64,000 nucleotides of DNA, taken from the NCBI GenBank assembly GCA_000711775.1, contig ARYC01000475.1, positions 1-64,000 of the forward strand, in the 5' to 3' direction. A model generated the notes under the pieces. The model worked only from the letters and a program-made list of their open reading frames with translations, ran no database searches and was not told the DNA's origin. The stretch's first letter is position 1. Every line of letters begins with the position of its first letter. A program made the position numbers and the translations under genes. Below are positions 23,374 to 35,439 of the stretch, piece after piece. This DNA is from Oxytricha trifallax (taxonomy: Eukaryota > Ciliophora > Spirotrichea > Sporadotrichida > Oxytrichidae).

Positions 23374-23607
23374 TCAATTAGTATAAGACAAGATTCTGCT
23401 AATATCTAGTTCTTGTCCTCTATGTGACTTCATCTGCTCCATGTAAACTCTTTCTTTGTAGAAATTCTGAGTTTCTTCTGTGATTTGAATCAATTCAGTA
23501 TTGTAGTCGTGGAATTTAACTTCCTCAAAAATTGAGAAGTATAAGTGTTGTTGTAGTTCCTCTTGGACTTTAGGGTCAACAAAGAGTCTAGTAAAAGAAT
23601 CCATCAT
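23374..23607 (-). CDS. 77-residue ORF before 3' box copy 2
   Basis: Minus frame from ATG 23607 (MMDSFTRLFVDPKVQEELQQ) to TGA 23374-23376, Glu/Gln-rich and helix-like with a second half IFEEVKFHDYNTELIQITEE... Composition and length favour real coding sequence over chance, and it is open even under the standard code. It may be the C-terminus of a longer retroelement ORF, since it ends about 48 bp before the conserved box. It does not resemble the ORF before box copy 1. No family recognised. Confidence 0.45.
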   Translation of the reverse strand: MMDSFTRLFVDPKVQEELQQHLYFSIFEEVKFHDYNTELIQITEETQNFYKERVYMEQMKSHRGQELDISRILSYTN

Positions 23608-23639
23608 ACACTATTTAGTGTCATAGGATAAGCACCATT

Positions 23640-24790
23640 TGTTATTCACTATTAAATACTCCTTTATATTATTGTTTTAACTTATTAATTATATCTTATT
23701 AATGGTCTCTTCTTAAATGCCAATCTAGCTTTAGTATCTGAGATAGTATTGGTTAACACATATTTGTTGGAGAATATCAGATGCGGTTTAGGGATTTAGG
23801 GGTCTCGGGGTGTTATAGGGAAAAAGAAATTCGTATTAGTCAGGACCTGTCCTTGCGATCTGTTGTAGAGATTGGTGTTCCAGTGCTAAATTATTGCCAC
23901 TAGTTCTAACTAATTTATTGAATCCTCATAGTTTGATCATCCTATCATCATGAAATAATTTTAGAATTAAATTTAATTAATAAATTAATTAAATAATTTT
24001 GGTGATTCATGAATTACTAATTACAATTATTTTGTTAGAGGTTATTTTGGGTGATTCACTAATTTGAAGTGATTCATCAAGATCAAACTTTTATGTTCGT
24101 GACGTAAATTTATTCTTGAGTAATGACGTTTCAATACCAAATAGGAAATTTTGAAATCAGGAAAATCTTATTAATGCCAGGTCTTTGTCAAAAACTTATA
24201 AGTATGTTATCTTGGTCACTTTTCAAATTGAGGAGTTTAATTCAGAAATAGGTATTATCGATTAGTTAGTTGGGAGCGGATTTTATTGATTTTATCTTTA
24301 GTAAGGGGCATATAAGCCTCTCAGATAATTATGAAGGGTTATTATAAGCTGATGTTACTCAGTTCGTAAACTAGTTACTTTTGGAGAAAGACATTGCTTA
24401 ATAGAACAGAGAATGAACTTTTTGATTTGGAACTTACGTGGTCCTTTCAAGGCTGGTGACTTTTTAGAGTAAATTAAAATCCTTAGTATAAATATATATT
24501 AAAAGGATGAATGTTTCCTAGCGCCATTGAAGGATAAGCTTCGACAGCGGACTAGGAAGGTATCAAGGAGACTAGGAGCTTTGATTTTTGCAAATCAAAG
24601 AAATCATACTCTATGATTATGGTCATTCAGTAGAGTTTATTAGCAGGATTAGTCTTCTCACTAGGGCTTACGAATATGTCGTCTACTGGGAGCACTTTTC
24701 GGACTGGTAAGCATAGTCTACTTACAAGGTAGATTGAGTAACTTCGAACGGCTTGCTTGGTCCAGTATGTTCCTAGTCACTTCTATCAAT
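23640..24790 (-). other. GC-raised region upstream of the 77-residue ORF
   Basis: Two GC-richer patches (about 23760-23910 and 24230-24790). Minus frames are protein-like over short runs, for example 24623-24786 (SKPFEVTQSTLQVDYAYQSE, LVRRLILLINSTE), then broken. This is probably the decayed body of retroelement-like unit copy 2. No reverse transcriptase or endonuclease motif is visible, so that label is inference. Confidence 0.3.
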
Positions 24791-25920
24791 TTTTTAAGTT
24801 AATAATTCTAATTCTTAATTGATTTTAATTCAGAATTATGTTTGGCCATTTTATACACTATATTGAGAAGCTATTAAAAAATAATATTATAAGTTCATAA
24901 AAATGAAATATAGTAAAATTAATTTTTATAAATCTTTTGATTAAATACAACTTTAATTGGTAATAATATAAAATATATAAAAGACACAATTGGAAAAACT
25001 TAATTTAAGACTTTGTTAAAAGCAATGAAACTATTATAATTAAATTCATATCCAAACTGTTTAAAAGTACCAAATATATGATTTATGCGGTAATGTAAAG
25101 ACAAGAGGCTTTTGAATTATTTATAATTTAAATTATTAAAAGAGTTCTTTGAATTTTAACAGGCATAAACTGTAGCAAAAATACCCACAATATATTAAAA
25201 ACGAAAAAGGGTAAATAATGTAATATTGTCAGCATATTAAATTCTGAAATAGAATTCTCAACTAAACTTGTAAATTCATAATACTTAGCAAAATCAATTT
25301 TAAGATGAAGAACTATACTCTTTAGCTGCGCAAGGAAAAACTTCTTGTCAATCAACATTTGTATAATAATGTAAGTAAATAACTAGCAATCTTAAGGCTT
25401 TGATCAATTAAACTTATGAATTAATTATTCGAAATATTAATTGGTTTGAGAAATAGGCATCAGCGATTAATTTAACTACTTTAAATAGATAAATACTGTT
25501 ATAAAAATATAAGATTAGGTAATCATATAATTTTTAAGTATTAGATATACATTTCGAGAATAAACATAAGAATAATTTTTGAATTTTATTTATATTTAAA
25601 TATAATAAATCCAATCGTATATTAAAAATAACACAGATTTTATTTAGATTTTTTATATCTAAATGAAAATGCAAATTTTATTTAAAAAAGTAATACTTTT
25701 AAAATTAAAAAGATTTTCTACATAATAAACTATTTAAAAATGGTGAATAAACCTAATGAGTATTGAAATAATATAACTCATACAAGTGTGATGAGAGTCC
25801 TAGTAGCAATAAAAAAAACAATAGTACTTTTTGGCTGATCAACGAATTATAATCGATGAAAGCAATACCACCTAAGAAAAAGATGAGAGATAAATTATTT
25901 TTCACGTCAGCTTGTGCACA
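24791..25920. other. AT-rich germline DNA
   Basis: AT-rich, with no GC-raised island until about 25780. A minus open frame at 25128-25358 is Ile/Phe/Leu-rich, as AT-rich noncoding DNA gives, and is not supported. Confidence 0.5.
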
Positions 25921-26290
25921 TCACATCATTGCACTATTGGGTTTATGCCTCTGACAATTAACAAGCGCAGAAATGGATTTTGGTAAATAGTTATTCTAGC
26001 CAACGGGAAACAATACAGTGAGTAAATTTTTGCCAAAATTTTTCAGATCAAATACTTTTGAATGTTTATAACCAGGTTAATAATGATGAATTTTTCCCAA
26101 AATAGTGGAATCACCGAGATCAACTTCACCGAGAGTAAATTAGTAGGCAGGTTTGGTATTTTACTTATATTGTCTCTTAGAGACATTGTGATAGTGACTG
26201 TAATAGATACTAAGATTGCTGTAACTAATTATATCAGATGGTGTCTTTCCAGGAGTTTTATCTTGTCTTAGAGTCTTAGTAGATAGATAT
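25921..26290 (-). CDS. ORF fragment of unknown function
   Basis: Minus frame open from about 26290 to TGA 25921-25923 (about 120 codons, no clear ATG). Its composition looks coding: RQDKTPGKTPSDIISYSNLS, FTLGEVDLGDSTILGKIHH, YKHSKVFDLKNFGKNLLTVL, SALVNCQRHKPNSAMM. Gln codons include TAA and TAG. The DNA is GC-richer than both flanks, with sharp changes near 26280 and 25900, which suggests a single exon or one germline gene segment. The overlapping plus frame (26062-26271) is judged a shadow. No family recognised. Confidence 0.4.
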
Positions 26291-28236
26291 ACTATTAAGA
26301 GTATATTTTTCACTAGATAAAGTAGCTAACAAAATTAATTTACTTCTATTTTATGCATTTATAATTTGAGGAATATCCTTTGATTTGAATCATTAATCAT
26401 TCTAAATTTGTAAAAATTAAAAAATGAATGCATATAAAAATGTATTATTATGGAAGATAAACCTTCTAGAACAAAGGATGCCTCCGCTTAAATTCATTTA
26501 AAATATTTATTAATTCTTTTAAGAACTTATATTTTTAAAAGGCATGCTATTTTTAGATTCTCATCAAAAGGGTATGAGATTGAATGATTTTGAATAGTGA
26601 TGTCTATGCTTCAAAGGACCAGCTACCCCTCTTTCTTTGCATTTACTTGTTTAATTAACATTTTTCGTTTGTTTATTATATAAATATTTAATTTAATTCT
26701 GTAAGTATTATCATATTGTAATATTTAAATATCCTAAATATAATAACTTGGTCTTATAAAAATACTGAATCTAAAACAATCAATACTCTATTTTAAAACA
26801 GAAAAAAAGGAATTTAAATTATTAAAATTGTTCCCGCTTTGAGTATTAAAAGTAATAAATTTAAATTCTTTAATATAACAAAACTTATCTTATAATTTAA
26901 TATTATATTATTAAAAATCGAGGGTACTCCTTTTTTAATAATCCTTTATTCCTGTTTTAATCCTGACTAGAAGAAACAAGGAACTTAGATTAATTTAATA
27001 AAATTGGGGAAAAAATCATTGTTACAATAAAGATATATACTTATTTTAGAAAGTTCAACTCCCAAAAGACATGAAAAAAGAATCCCTTTTTACTATTTAT
27101 TAAAGGATATATTTATATATTTAATAGTTAGCAGGAATAATTCCGTATTTTATCAGATTTTTATTCTAATTAAAATGCATGATTTTAACAAAGATACATA
27201 ATCCATTCTATGAAAATTGTTAAATTAAATACTGGATTAACAATGAATTGCCACTGAGGGTAACTCCATCATCTTTTGCAATTAAAATAATCAAGATTAG
27301 TAGTTATGAAAAATACACTGCAAGTAAGAATAGCATAAAAACTTCAAAATAATTAATCATTTTAAAGCAGTGAGTGCGGAATTTTACTTAAAGTATAGCT
27401 ATTCTTATTTAAAGAAAAGTTTACTTTACTTACATACTCAGAATTAAATAAACTTATGAATTTTCCTAAAAAACTTTTGTTAAATAATAAATAAATATAA
27501 TTTATTCAATTCAACTTTCATCTAATAATTGAATTAACTTCCTATAAATTATTCTATATTTACTTTAAATGCATTCCTTAACTTGACTATTTGTTCCTTT
27601 TTGCATCTAATTACTTTGACGCTTTTCTTACATAACAAGCACAACTTTTCTGTGAAAATGTTCTATAAATGTAATATATCTTATTTTTATTAACTTGAGT
27701 CAACTTAAAATTTTTCAGTTTCCATATTTCATTCAATTTAATTTATTATTAATTATTTGATTCACTTTAAGAAATAAAAAGTATGATATAACTATTAATA
27801 TATAAAGAAATAAGATAAAAGAACAGATCTTTCATGCTAAAATAAGTAAATTTTTACAAAATAAAAATTAGAGCATAAGAAAGATTATTAAACTATAGAA
27901 TTATAATAAAAAATAACTCCAAAACATTAATAAATTAGTCTTAATCTAATAGAAAATTAATTGATATTAATTTCCATAATGTTTTAAAATGTTAACAATC
28001 ATTTTTTAATAATTAAAACAAAAAAATTATGACATTAAATATAATAATAATAGAAATATGAAAAAATTACATAAATTATCTTCAAGCATAGAAAGATAGA
28101 TAACAAACAAAGATATAAAGATTTACGTAAAACATAATTGGATAAAAAATGCAAGGTTTGATGAAACTCATTACTTTATCTTATATTTCTAGCTTTTTGC
28201 AATAATATCTCATTAATCTATCATTTTCAGTTCTTT
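26291..28236. other. AT-rich germline DNA
   Basis: Strongly AT-rich with many homopolymer runs. No inverted-repeat ends, RNA gene or coding island recognised. Confidence 0.5.
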
Positions 28237-28925
28237 TCATTCATTATCCTCTAGTATTTTTAAGTGTTCTCTAATTTATTGAGCAATTTCTTGATGTTGG
28301 TTGCTATAATGGTTGGGACTTAACTTTAATTAATTAGATTTGTATGTTGATCGTCCTAGCTCTTCTTCCTCATCTTGGTTGACTCTATTCATCGCTGTAT
28401 ATATATTTCCCTGCTTTAATTGAAATAACGTTGATAATCTCACTTAATTTTCCCTCGTCTTCTAAATTGTGTTACTGAAAAATTCTTTTTCAGAGGGCTT
28501 TTTGAAGAAACTCTTTCTATGTGTCAATCAATGAGAAGTTCATAACCACAGTTCACATTACGATGTCCACTCCTTACCATATATTAGCTTTTCTTCTTGT
28601 TGTTCTTCTAAACTTAAAATTCTTTTTACGATATACTTTATTCTTCAATCTCAAACTTCATGAAACCCATATTTTGTTTTAAACGTGATATGGTATTTTT
28701 GCAATTTAGCCATTCTTTAGCTAATATTTAAAAGTTTGCTTAGCCTGGAATTTCAAGAGCTAGATAGTTTGCGATTAGGATTATTAGCAATTCACAGTCT
28801 TTATGATTTAATGTTTTTTTGTTATTATCTGCTATAAATTGTGTATTCAAAAAAAATTTTCGCAATATTTTCTTGAACAAGTTAATTGATCTGCTACGAT
28901 TCTTTCTAATTGATTGCCCTTCCAT
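28237..28925 (-). pseudogene. Two consecutive minus frames, possibly one broken gene
   Basis: ATG 28925 (MEGQSIRKNRSRSINLFKK) runs to TGA 28524-28526, 133 residues (DCELLIILIANYLALEIPGQ, KEWLNCKNTISRLKQN). Immediately after, another frame runs to TGA 28237-28239 (HRKSFFKKPSEKEFFSN, LSTLFQLKQGNIYTAMNRV, DEEEELGRSTYKSNQ, EHLKILEDNE). Both use TAR for Gln, are charged, and have a consistent strand bias. Together they would make a protein of about 225 residues broken by one frameshift near 28520. No domain is recognised. Chance is possible because only TGA terminates. Confidence 0.35.
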
Positions 28926-30836
28926 GTTCCATGTGTGGAAATACTTTTAATGATACAGAGCTTTGGTTTTTCAGAGTAGTACTCAGCTCTAACATAAATT
29001 GATTGAGCTCAATCAGCAATTAGAAATAAAGATGTCCTATATAACATTGATTCTCTAAAACTTGAAGTTATATTATTTCCAGTAGAATGATTAAATTATT
29101 AAAATTATTTTTATTGAGTGAATTACAGAAATAAATTTTTTAATTTTATTATATTTATAAAGGAATAAATTATAACTATAATTTATTGAAATGCTAATAA
29201 TTTCAATTTTTAAAAAATGAGCAAAAGTAGCAAGTATTTCTAACTTTTTCCCCACTTTTTAAATCTATAATTTAAGAGTCAATATTTGCTAAAATATATA
29301 TATATATATATAATAATTGATTATAATTTTAGATAAATCTATTTATATTGAGTTATGATAATTCAATTAAAAAATATTTACTAACTTATTAACTGTTTTG
29401 AAAGATAAATTTGAATTATTAATTTAACTATTTTGATTATAAAAATTTTGAATAATTTATCGTTGCTTTAATTATTCACAAATATAAATTATAATTATTA
29501 AAAAATATTATAAGGAAAACATAGAAGCGTAAAAATTGAAAATGTTAAAAAATTTATCTTTATTTATTAGGATTCCTTTGTTATATATTATTGAACTTAT
29601 AGAGAGTATTTGATTAATGAATACTCTATATTTGTGCAATAAATTTATTTAAAATATTTTGATATATTATCTAATAAATAGTTTATTCTTTTATCTTCGA
29701 AGATGGTAATATTATTTGTGAAATTATATTCCTGTTGGACTAGTCATGCATGATTTTTTGTATCATACCTCAAAGTTTATTGATATATGAATTGAACTGA
29801 CGTTATATATTCAAGTTGCCATTTTTGTCATTATCCTAAACTTTATGCTTTTCTGACCATAGCTCTCCTCATTATAATATATTTTTAAGGTTATTCCCAG
29901 TTTTAGACTTTTTTAAAATACCATGACCTTATCTATTTAACTTCAATTAAATGGACAGAATACAATATTTGGGATTCTCGTGATCATTAAGGACTTAATT
30001 TTTGCATGTTTAAACTTTACAAATCCTTTGCAAAGAATTTATAACAGATCAATCAAGTATTTAATCCTCAGCTAATCCTTTTATTCACATTCTTAATTTT
30101 TTAAAGTTTGTAGAAAAGCTTCTCTAGCATTAAATACATTAATCTTTCTCTTGGATTAGTTTTTGCAATTTTTATTCTGCTATTAAACACCATTCTTACG
30201 TTAGCAAAGTCCTCTTCGCAAATATCCTTTATCATCCTAGAATTTTAGTCTTTATTTCTGTCTCAATGTTGTCCTTCAAATTTCTAGAACTGATACTTTC
30301 TTTTTCTATGCCTTACTTTCTCCATGCCTTGTACCGTAATTGATTTTACTGTTTTGTCTAAATGTGATGGGTTTTTAACATCGATCTTCTATCAATTCTC
30401 TTTTAATTCTTTTACTCATTATACTTTGTTTTTAAATGTCAATTTAACTTAATTCCTACATTTATTACTAAAAGGATTTTAATTTTATTTTTGAATGTTT
30501 TTTTTCTTCATAAATTGCTAGTAAGCTTATGTTTTCTCTACTTTTTTATGCATTTATCTTACTCATTGAAGTAGCCTTACTTTTACAGTTCATTTAATCT
30601 GTGGTTTAGCCTGCCTTTAAGATTTTAAATTTTCCAAATTATAATAAAAAATAATTAATTAGAGCTAATTAAAGTGATATGAATATTAAAATAAATTAAA
30701 CAGCTAATATCATAAATTTAATAAGATAAATTTATTAAATAAAATGATTAAGACATAACTAAATCATAGCATAATATAGAAAATTGATTAATTCATATTT
30801 TTACTCATAAAATTTTTATTTAGTTTAAAGCATTTA
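28926..30836. other. AT-rich DNA with an AT microsatellite and worn minus-strand ORF traces
   Basis: An AT dinucleotide repeat lies at about 29294-29312. At about 29940-30370 minus frames with TAR = Gln look partly coding (WRKQGIEKESISSRNLKDN; then KFQDDKGYLRRGLCQRKNG in another frame). They may be remains of the gene region at 28.2-28.9 kb or of a retroelement. The rest is background. Confidence 0.35.
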
Positions 30837-31244
30837 TTGTAGGAATACATTTGATTTGGAAAATAATTAAATTAATTAAGGTTAAATTAATGGCAGTTAA
30901 CTTTCTGGAAACCCTGACAATATGGTATTTTTTCGATAGAGAATTCAAAATTAGCTGGACTTTACTATTGACGGTACCCCTCTATCGCATCCCTGGAGCG
31001 AGTTAACACGACTTTAATTTTTGATGATTTGTTTAGTTTACTTAAACTCCAAAATTAAAGTCGTGTTAACTCGCTCCAGGGATGCGATAGAGACATACCG
31101 CCAATAGTAAAGTCCAGCTAATTTTAAATTCTCTATCGAACATTTACCATATTGTCAGGGTTTCCAGAAAGTTAACTGCCACGAATTTAATATTTTGTAA
31201 ATTTAAATTTAAATAATTTTCCCAAATCAAATGTATTCCTACAA
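30837..31244. mobile_element. Palindromic MITE, 408 bp, TA-flanked
   Basis: The ends TTGTAGGAATACATTTGAT and its complement are flanked by TA (30835-36, 31245-46). The arms match closely around a loop near 31030 and contain ATGGCAGTTAA / TTAACTGCCAC and CTATCGCATCCCTGGAGCGA. It is the same family as 21458-21873, sharing about 60 bp around the GAATTC...AGCTGGACTTTA segment. No ORF. Confidence 0.9.
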
Positions 31245-31894
31245 TAATAAAAATAAGTAGTTATATTATTTATTTTTTTTTTAATTTTCTCGACTGATTT
31301 CAATTGCACTTTTATTTAATCTTTAAATAGAATCAGGAAAATCATTAACATACTTTGAATTTCTTTCTTCGATAATACTAAGTCCTTTCCTAAACTAAAA
31401 CAAAACATTACTATTTTAAAAATCATTTAATGAAAAAGCAATTGAATAGCAGAAGGTGAAATGGGATTAATCAAATATAATTAGATATAGAAGAAAATAA
31501 TAGATGACTGTAATGACGAGGATCTGAAAGTAATCAAATCTAATTATTAATCTGATAATAATTATTCATGAATAATCAAATCTGACAAATTTAAAAAAAT
31601 TCAAATGATTAATGTCAAATCATGAGATTATTATAAAGGTCTTAAACAGAAAAATTAAAAGCTCAATTTCTACAATTAACAAATAATTATAATATCTAGG
31701 TAGTGAATCTTGATTAGGCTATTTGTAAAATATTTATTTGGAGATCTTATAACAAAATATTTAGTAGTATAACTTCATAATAAATTTAGAGATAAAATTC
31801 ATAAATTTTGCAGTAAGAAAGAGAATTTTTAGAAAATAGAGGAGAAAACAAGAAAGCATTATGGCAGATAGGTTTGGTAAATAATAGAATACTA
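31245..31894. other. AT-rich spacer
   Basis: AT-rich, nothing recognised until about 31800, where A/G-rich sequence leading into the next ORF begins after a TTTTGCAG that resembles a 3' splice site. Confidence 0.4.
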
Positions 31895-32185
31895 ATGAAG
31901 AACACGAATTAACAGAAAGACAACTTGGATGAGCTAGTCTTTGAGAGCAGAGCTAGAACTAGAATGGAACAACTGCATGAAGATTAGAAAGAAGGATTTA
32001 GTAAAAGAATCTACAAATTACTTAAAATATAAAACTACCAACTTGAATAAAAAGAAGAATGGCAACTAAGAATGACAAAGAAGCTAAGAAAAAGACAAAA
32101 CTAAGACTTGACTTAAAAAAGTTCATTTAGAAGCTAATTACATTTCACGGAAAATAGGGAAACTTATATACTCAAAATTAAGTGA
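31895..32185 (+). CDS. 96-residue charged ORF ending at a MITE junction
   Basis: ATG 31895 (MKNTNQQKDNLDELVFESRA) to TGA 32183-32185. It is rich in Lys, Arg, Glu and Gln (HEDQKEGFSKRIYKLLK, LEQKEEWQLRMTKKLRKRQ), probably one long helix or coiled coil. Gln is often TAA/TAG. Upstream frames at 31810-31930 are also coding-like. The ORF ends a few bases from the broken edge of a MITE half, so its 3' end may have been cut off by that insertion or a deletion. No family recognised. Confidence 0.35.
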
Positions 32186-32369
32186 AGTCGAGTTATCCCA
32201 CTCCAGGGATGCGATAAAATAGTACCGTCAATAGTAAAGTCCAGCTAATTTTGAATTCTCTATCGAATGAGCCCAAGATGGTTTAAATTGGCCAACTTAA
32301 CTGCCACTAATTTGATTTGTTTTTAATATATTTAATTATAATTTACCAACTTCGAAAGTATTCATACAA
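32186..32369. mobile_element. Right half of a palindromic MITE
   Basis: This matches the right arm of the 21458 and 30837 elements: CCAGGGATGCGATA, AAAGTCCAGCTAATTTTGAA, TTAACTGCCAC, and the end TATTCATACAA followed by TA at 32370-71. The left arm is absent; sequence before about 32190 is unrelated. The element has lost half its length, probably by deletion. Confidence 0.85.
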
Positions 32370-32639
32370 TAATAGGAAATAGCCAAAAACTTACTGTCCT
32401 ACTTAAAAGAACTCATTCTTAACAAAGAAGCATCAGCACTAACTAAACTATGTAGAATTACTTCTAAAGTTATTTTTAAAGCCTAATTCTAAATATAAAT
32501 ATGTGCAAATGTTCTCGATTCAAAATTCTTGTAGAATAATTGGATAATTTTAAAGGCGCTTCATTATATCGCTTATCAGGAATCTCTTCGCTTGGGACAC
32601 CAGCTACCTTAAATTTTAAATGCTTAATTAAGTTGCCTT

Positions 32640-33157
32640 CATATATTGAGTAAATTTTGTAGGAATTACCAAATTGTACTAATAATAAATTATGAATGCA
32701 CGCTATTTTAATCTTAATACTTTTTAAATATATTAAAATGGCATTCATCTCAAAATAAATCAAATTCGAGATATGTGCCAAATAAATAGAATTAATAAAC
32801 TAATAATTTAATCATTTTTAAACTCTTTTAAAAAAATCAGTAACACTATGTAATTTATAATTCAAGACATAACATTTAAAATATTCTAAATTATTTATGT
32901 GAAAAGTATTATCAATATTCAATTACGTAAATATATTTAAATGAACTTAAAATATTTATAAATTAAATTTCATATTTATAAAATGATTAAATTATTAGTT
33001 TGTTAATTCTATTTGTTTAGCACATGTCTCTAATTTGATTTATATTAAGATGAATGCCATTTTAATATATTTAAAAAGTATTAAGATTAAAATAGGGTGC
33101 ATTCATTATTTATTATTTGTACAATTTGGTAATTCCTACAAAATTTACTCGTTATCC
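32640..33157. repeat. Long inverted repeat, arms about 185 bp
   Basis: 32640-32826 recurs in reverse complement at about 32972-33157 with a few mismatches (for example GATGAATGCCATTTTAATA in both). A loop of about 145 bp is AT-rich. A minus frame 32476-32781 overlaps the left arm and is likely a shadow. The ends do not match the TTGTAG family. It is probably another MITE; target duplication not determined. Confidence 0.75.
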
Positions 33158-34320
33158 CAAATGCATAGCTTCTCACTTCATAGTATGTAACACTCAATTT
33201 GAAATGCCAAAAATCAAAATAGATTCTCCACCTCTATTTATTGGATACGAAGAAAAGACTAAAATCATTATCATAGAAAAATAATTTTTTGTAAGCTCAA
33301 AAAAGACCAGTTTCAATAGAATCATTCATTAAAATGCTTTAACTTTAATGAAAGGAACAAGGTAAAGATAAAGAAGAAAGGAAGCAGAGTACACATAACC
33401 TATTGGTTTGTGATATTTTACTTTAAAATTAAGGGAATTTTAAAGCGTAGGTTTCACATCTTTAAAGAGGAGCTCATTAAATATATTAGAATCTAAAATT
33501 GCATTATCTACTTATTCATTAGTTATAAGTTGGCTTTCTGTAAACTCTAAATTTAATATTATAATAGTATGATGTTAAGGCTTAAGATTGGAGGAGTTTT
33601 ATAAAATAGTAAGTTGACTACATAATTAAAGATGAAAACGCCAGGGATTAACAATAAAGATTGAAGGAATGGATGGAATTTTTAAAAAATGCAGAGATCT
33701 AATATTTTTAACGCTTTTTAAATTAAATTAATTGTTCCTAGTTTTATTTATTATCCTATTTTTCTTATTCTTTTTTATGATTTTGTAAAGCCATATAATT
33801 TTAAGTACTATTAAAAATAACTCTCAATTTAACTTATACTCATATTGTTATGTATTTTTTAATTTAATTGCAGTAAAACATTTTATTAGTTTTATATTTT
33901 TGAAATTTACTATTTATTAGAATATCCCTGTTCAACAATTTTAGAATTTATCCAAACTCTACAATAGATACCTTTTTCTTATCACCTATATCGCCATGTT
34001 TCTATTTTTAACTTGAGATAGATTTTTCTTTAATGAAAAGTATATTTTTGACGACAATAGAATATTCTGGCTGCCACTCACCATGAATTTAATAGTTTTC
34101 ATCTCCATTATTTGGTATTTTAATTAAATTTTATATATATATCAATTTCTATTAATTTATTAGGTTATATCTATGTTCTTTTATCTTTCTCAAGCTAAAC
34201 ATCCCTTATTAGCTATTATGAATTATAATTAAAGAAATTATGTAAAAATATTTTTATAAAAGGGGATTAAAGGTGTTGCTTAAATTTAATTAAAATTAAA
34301 AAAATTAAGTTTTCGATATT
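33158..34320. other. AT-rich germline DNA
   Basis: AT-rich. Short A/G-rich stretches at 33340-33480 show no convincing frame. Nothing else recognised. Confidence 0.5.
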
Positions 34321-34324
34321 AATT

Positions 34325-34830
34325 TTAATAAACTTTTGGGAGGGGAAGTTCCCTGGCAAGTGGGAAGTTTCCTGGCAAGGAAATTTTATTATATATAATT
34401 TCATGATTTTTTCATAAAAATATATATAAATCAATCTTTTTATTTTACCAATTGTTTCGGGGATATATTAAAAATCCTTTAAGAATTTCAAAAATATAAG
34501 TTCAAGTAGTTTACTATAAATAACGTTGTATAAATATAAATTGGAAACTTATAAGAAAATATTCATATTAACAATAAATCAAAGTGCATTTGAAGTGGAA
34601 AATTAATGTTTATAGAGATAAATATTATAAAGTTCAGCATAAATAGACTAATTTATCTTCAATCTAATGTAATTTAAGTTATTAAAAGTTAATCCTAGTA
34701 ATTAGAAATATTAACCAAGAAAAATAAAATGTTGAAAAAAATGAAAAAAAATTTACTTGCCAGTAAACTTCCCTAAAAAATTTTTTCCATCATAAAACTG
34801 GGCAGGAAACTTCCCCCCCCAAACTTTTTT
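34325..34830. repeat. Imperfect inverted repeat with GGGAAGTTTCCTGGCAAG units
   Basis: The left end carries two tandem units (GGGGAAGTTCCCTGGCAAG, then GGGAAGTTTCCTGGCAAGG, about 34336-34382). The right end carries the complement (CTTGCCAGTAAACTTCCC and GGGCAGGAAACTTCCCCCCC, about 34755-34822). The middle is AT-rich without an ORF. It is probably a decayed MITE of another family. GC-rich repeat units stand out in this DNA. Confidence 0.65.
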
Positions 34831-35181
34831 ACAATTGATATCAATATCAGATAAGAAATAAGATGTCAAATGTTTAAAATCGACAATAACAGTAATGTAA
34901 ATATATAGATATTGTTTCTATATATAAATAGCAAATTTATATAACACTTAGCAACATCTTAAAAATAAAAAATTTCAATAATGGAAGTTCTAAAAGTTAA
35001 AATAATAGTTGAACTTATTAAAAAGATTTGCATTTTATGATTAAAATCGATATGAAATCTAAGACAGTAATTGACGCCATTGAGTCTCCTAATTAAACTA
35101 AATTAATATTTGAAGTTCCTTAAACCTTTTCAAACCATTTAGCAGTTACAAATTTTTTTCCACTATTCACAAATGATTATT
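34831..35181. other. AT-rich spacer before TBE copy B
   Basis: AT-rich, no feature seen. It ends at the ATT target duplication of copy B. Confidence 0.5.
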
Positions 35182-35439
35182 CAAAACCCCAAAAAACGCA
35201 TCAGTAGTATGATTGAGTTTTGATTTTTAAAAGTAGACTATTAGTGAATACTTTACAAGAATTTTTATAGGGTTTATGAAGGGGATTTGGATTTTATTGT
35301 AATATGAATTTGTGTGTATTTTAGGTGTTTTATTTTAAATATTCACTCAAACAGTACATTGGCATTATTGGCTAACTTTCTTAATTGAATTTCTCCTAAC
35401 CAATTTATTATTTAACCAATTGTTTAATATACTTTGTCG

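Noticed and set aside
26062..26271. Plus ORF of 69 codons
   Set aside because: The opposite strand has a longer frame with clearly better protein composition.
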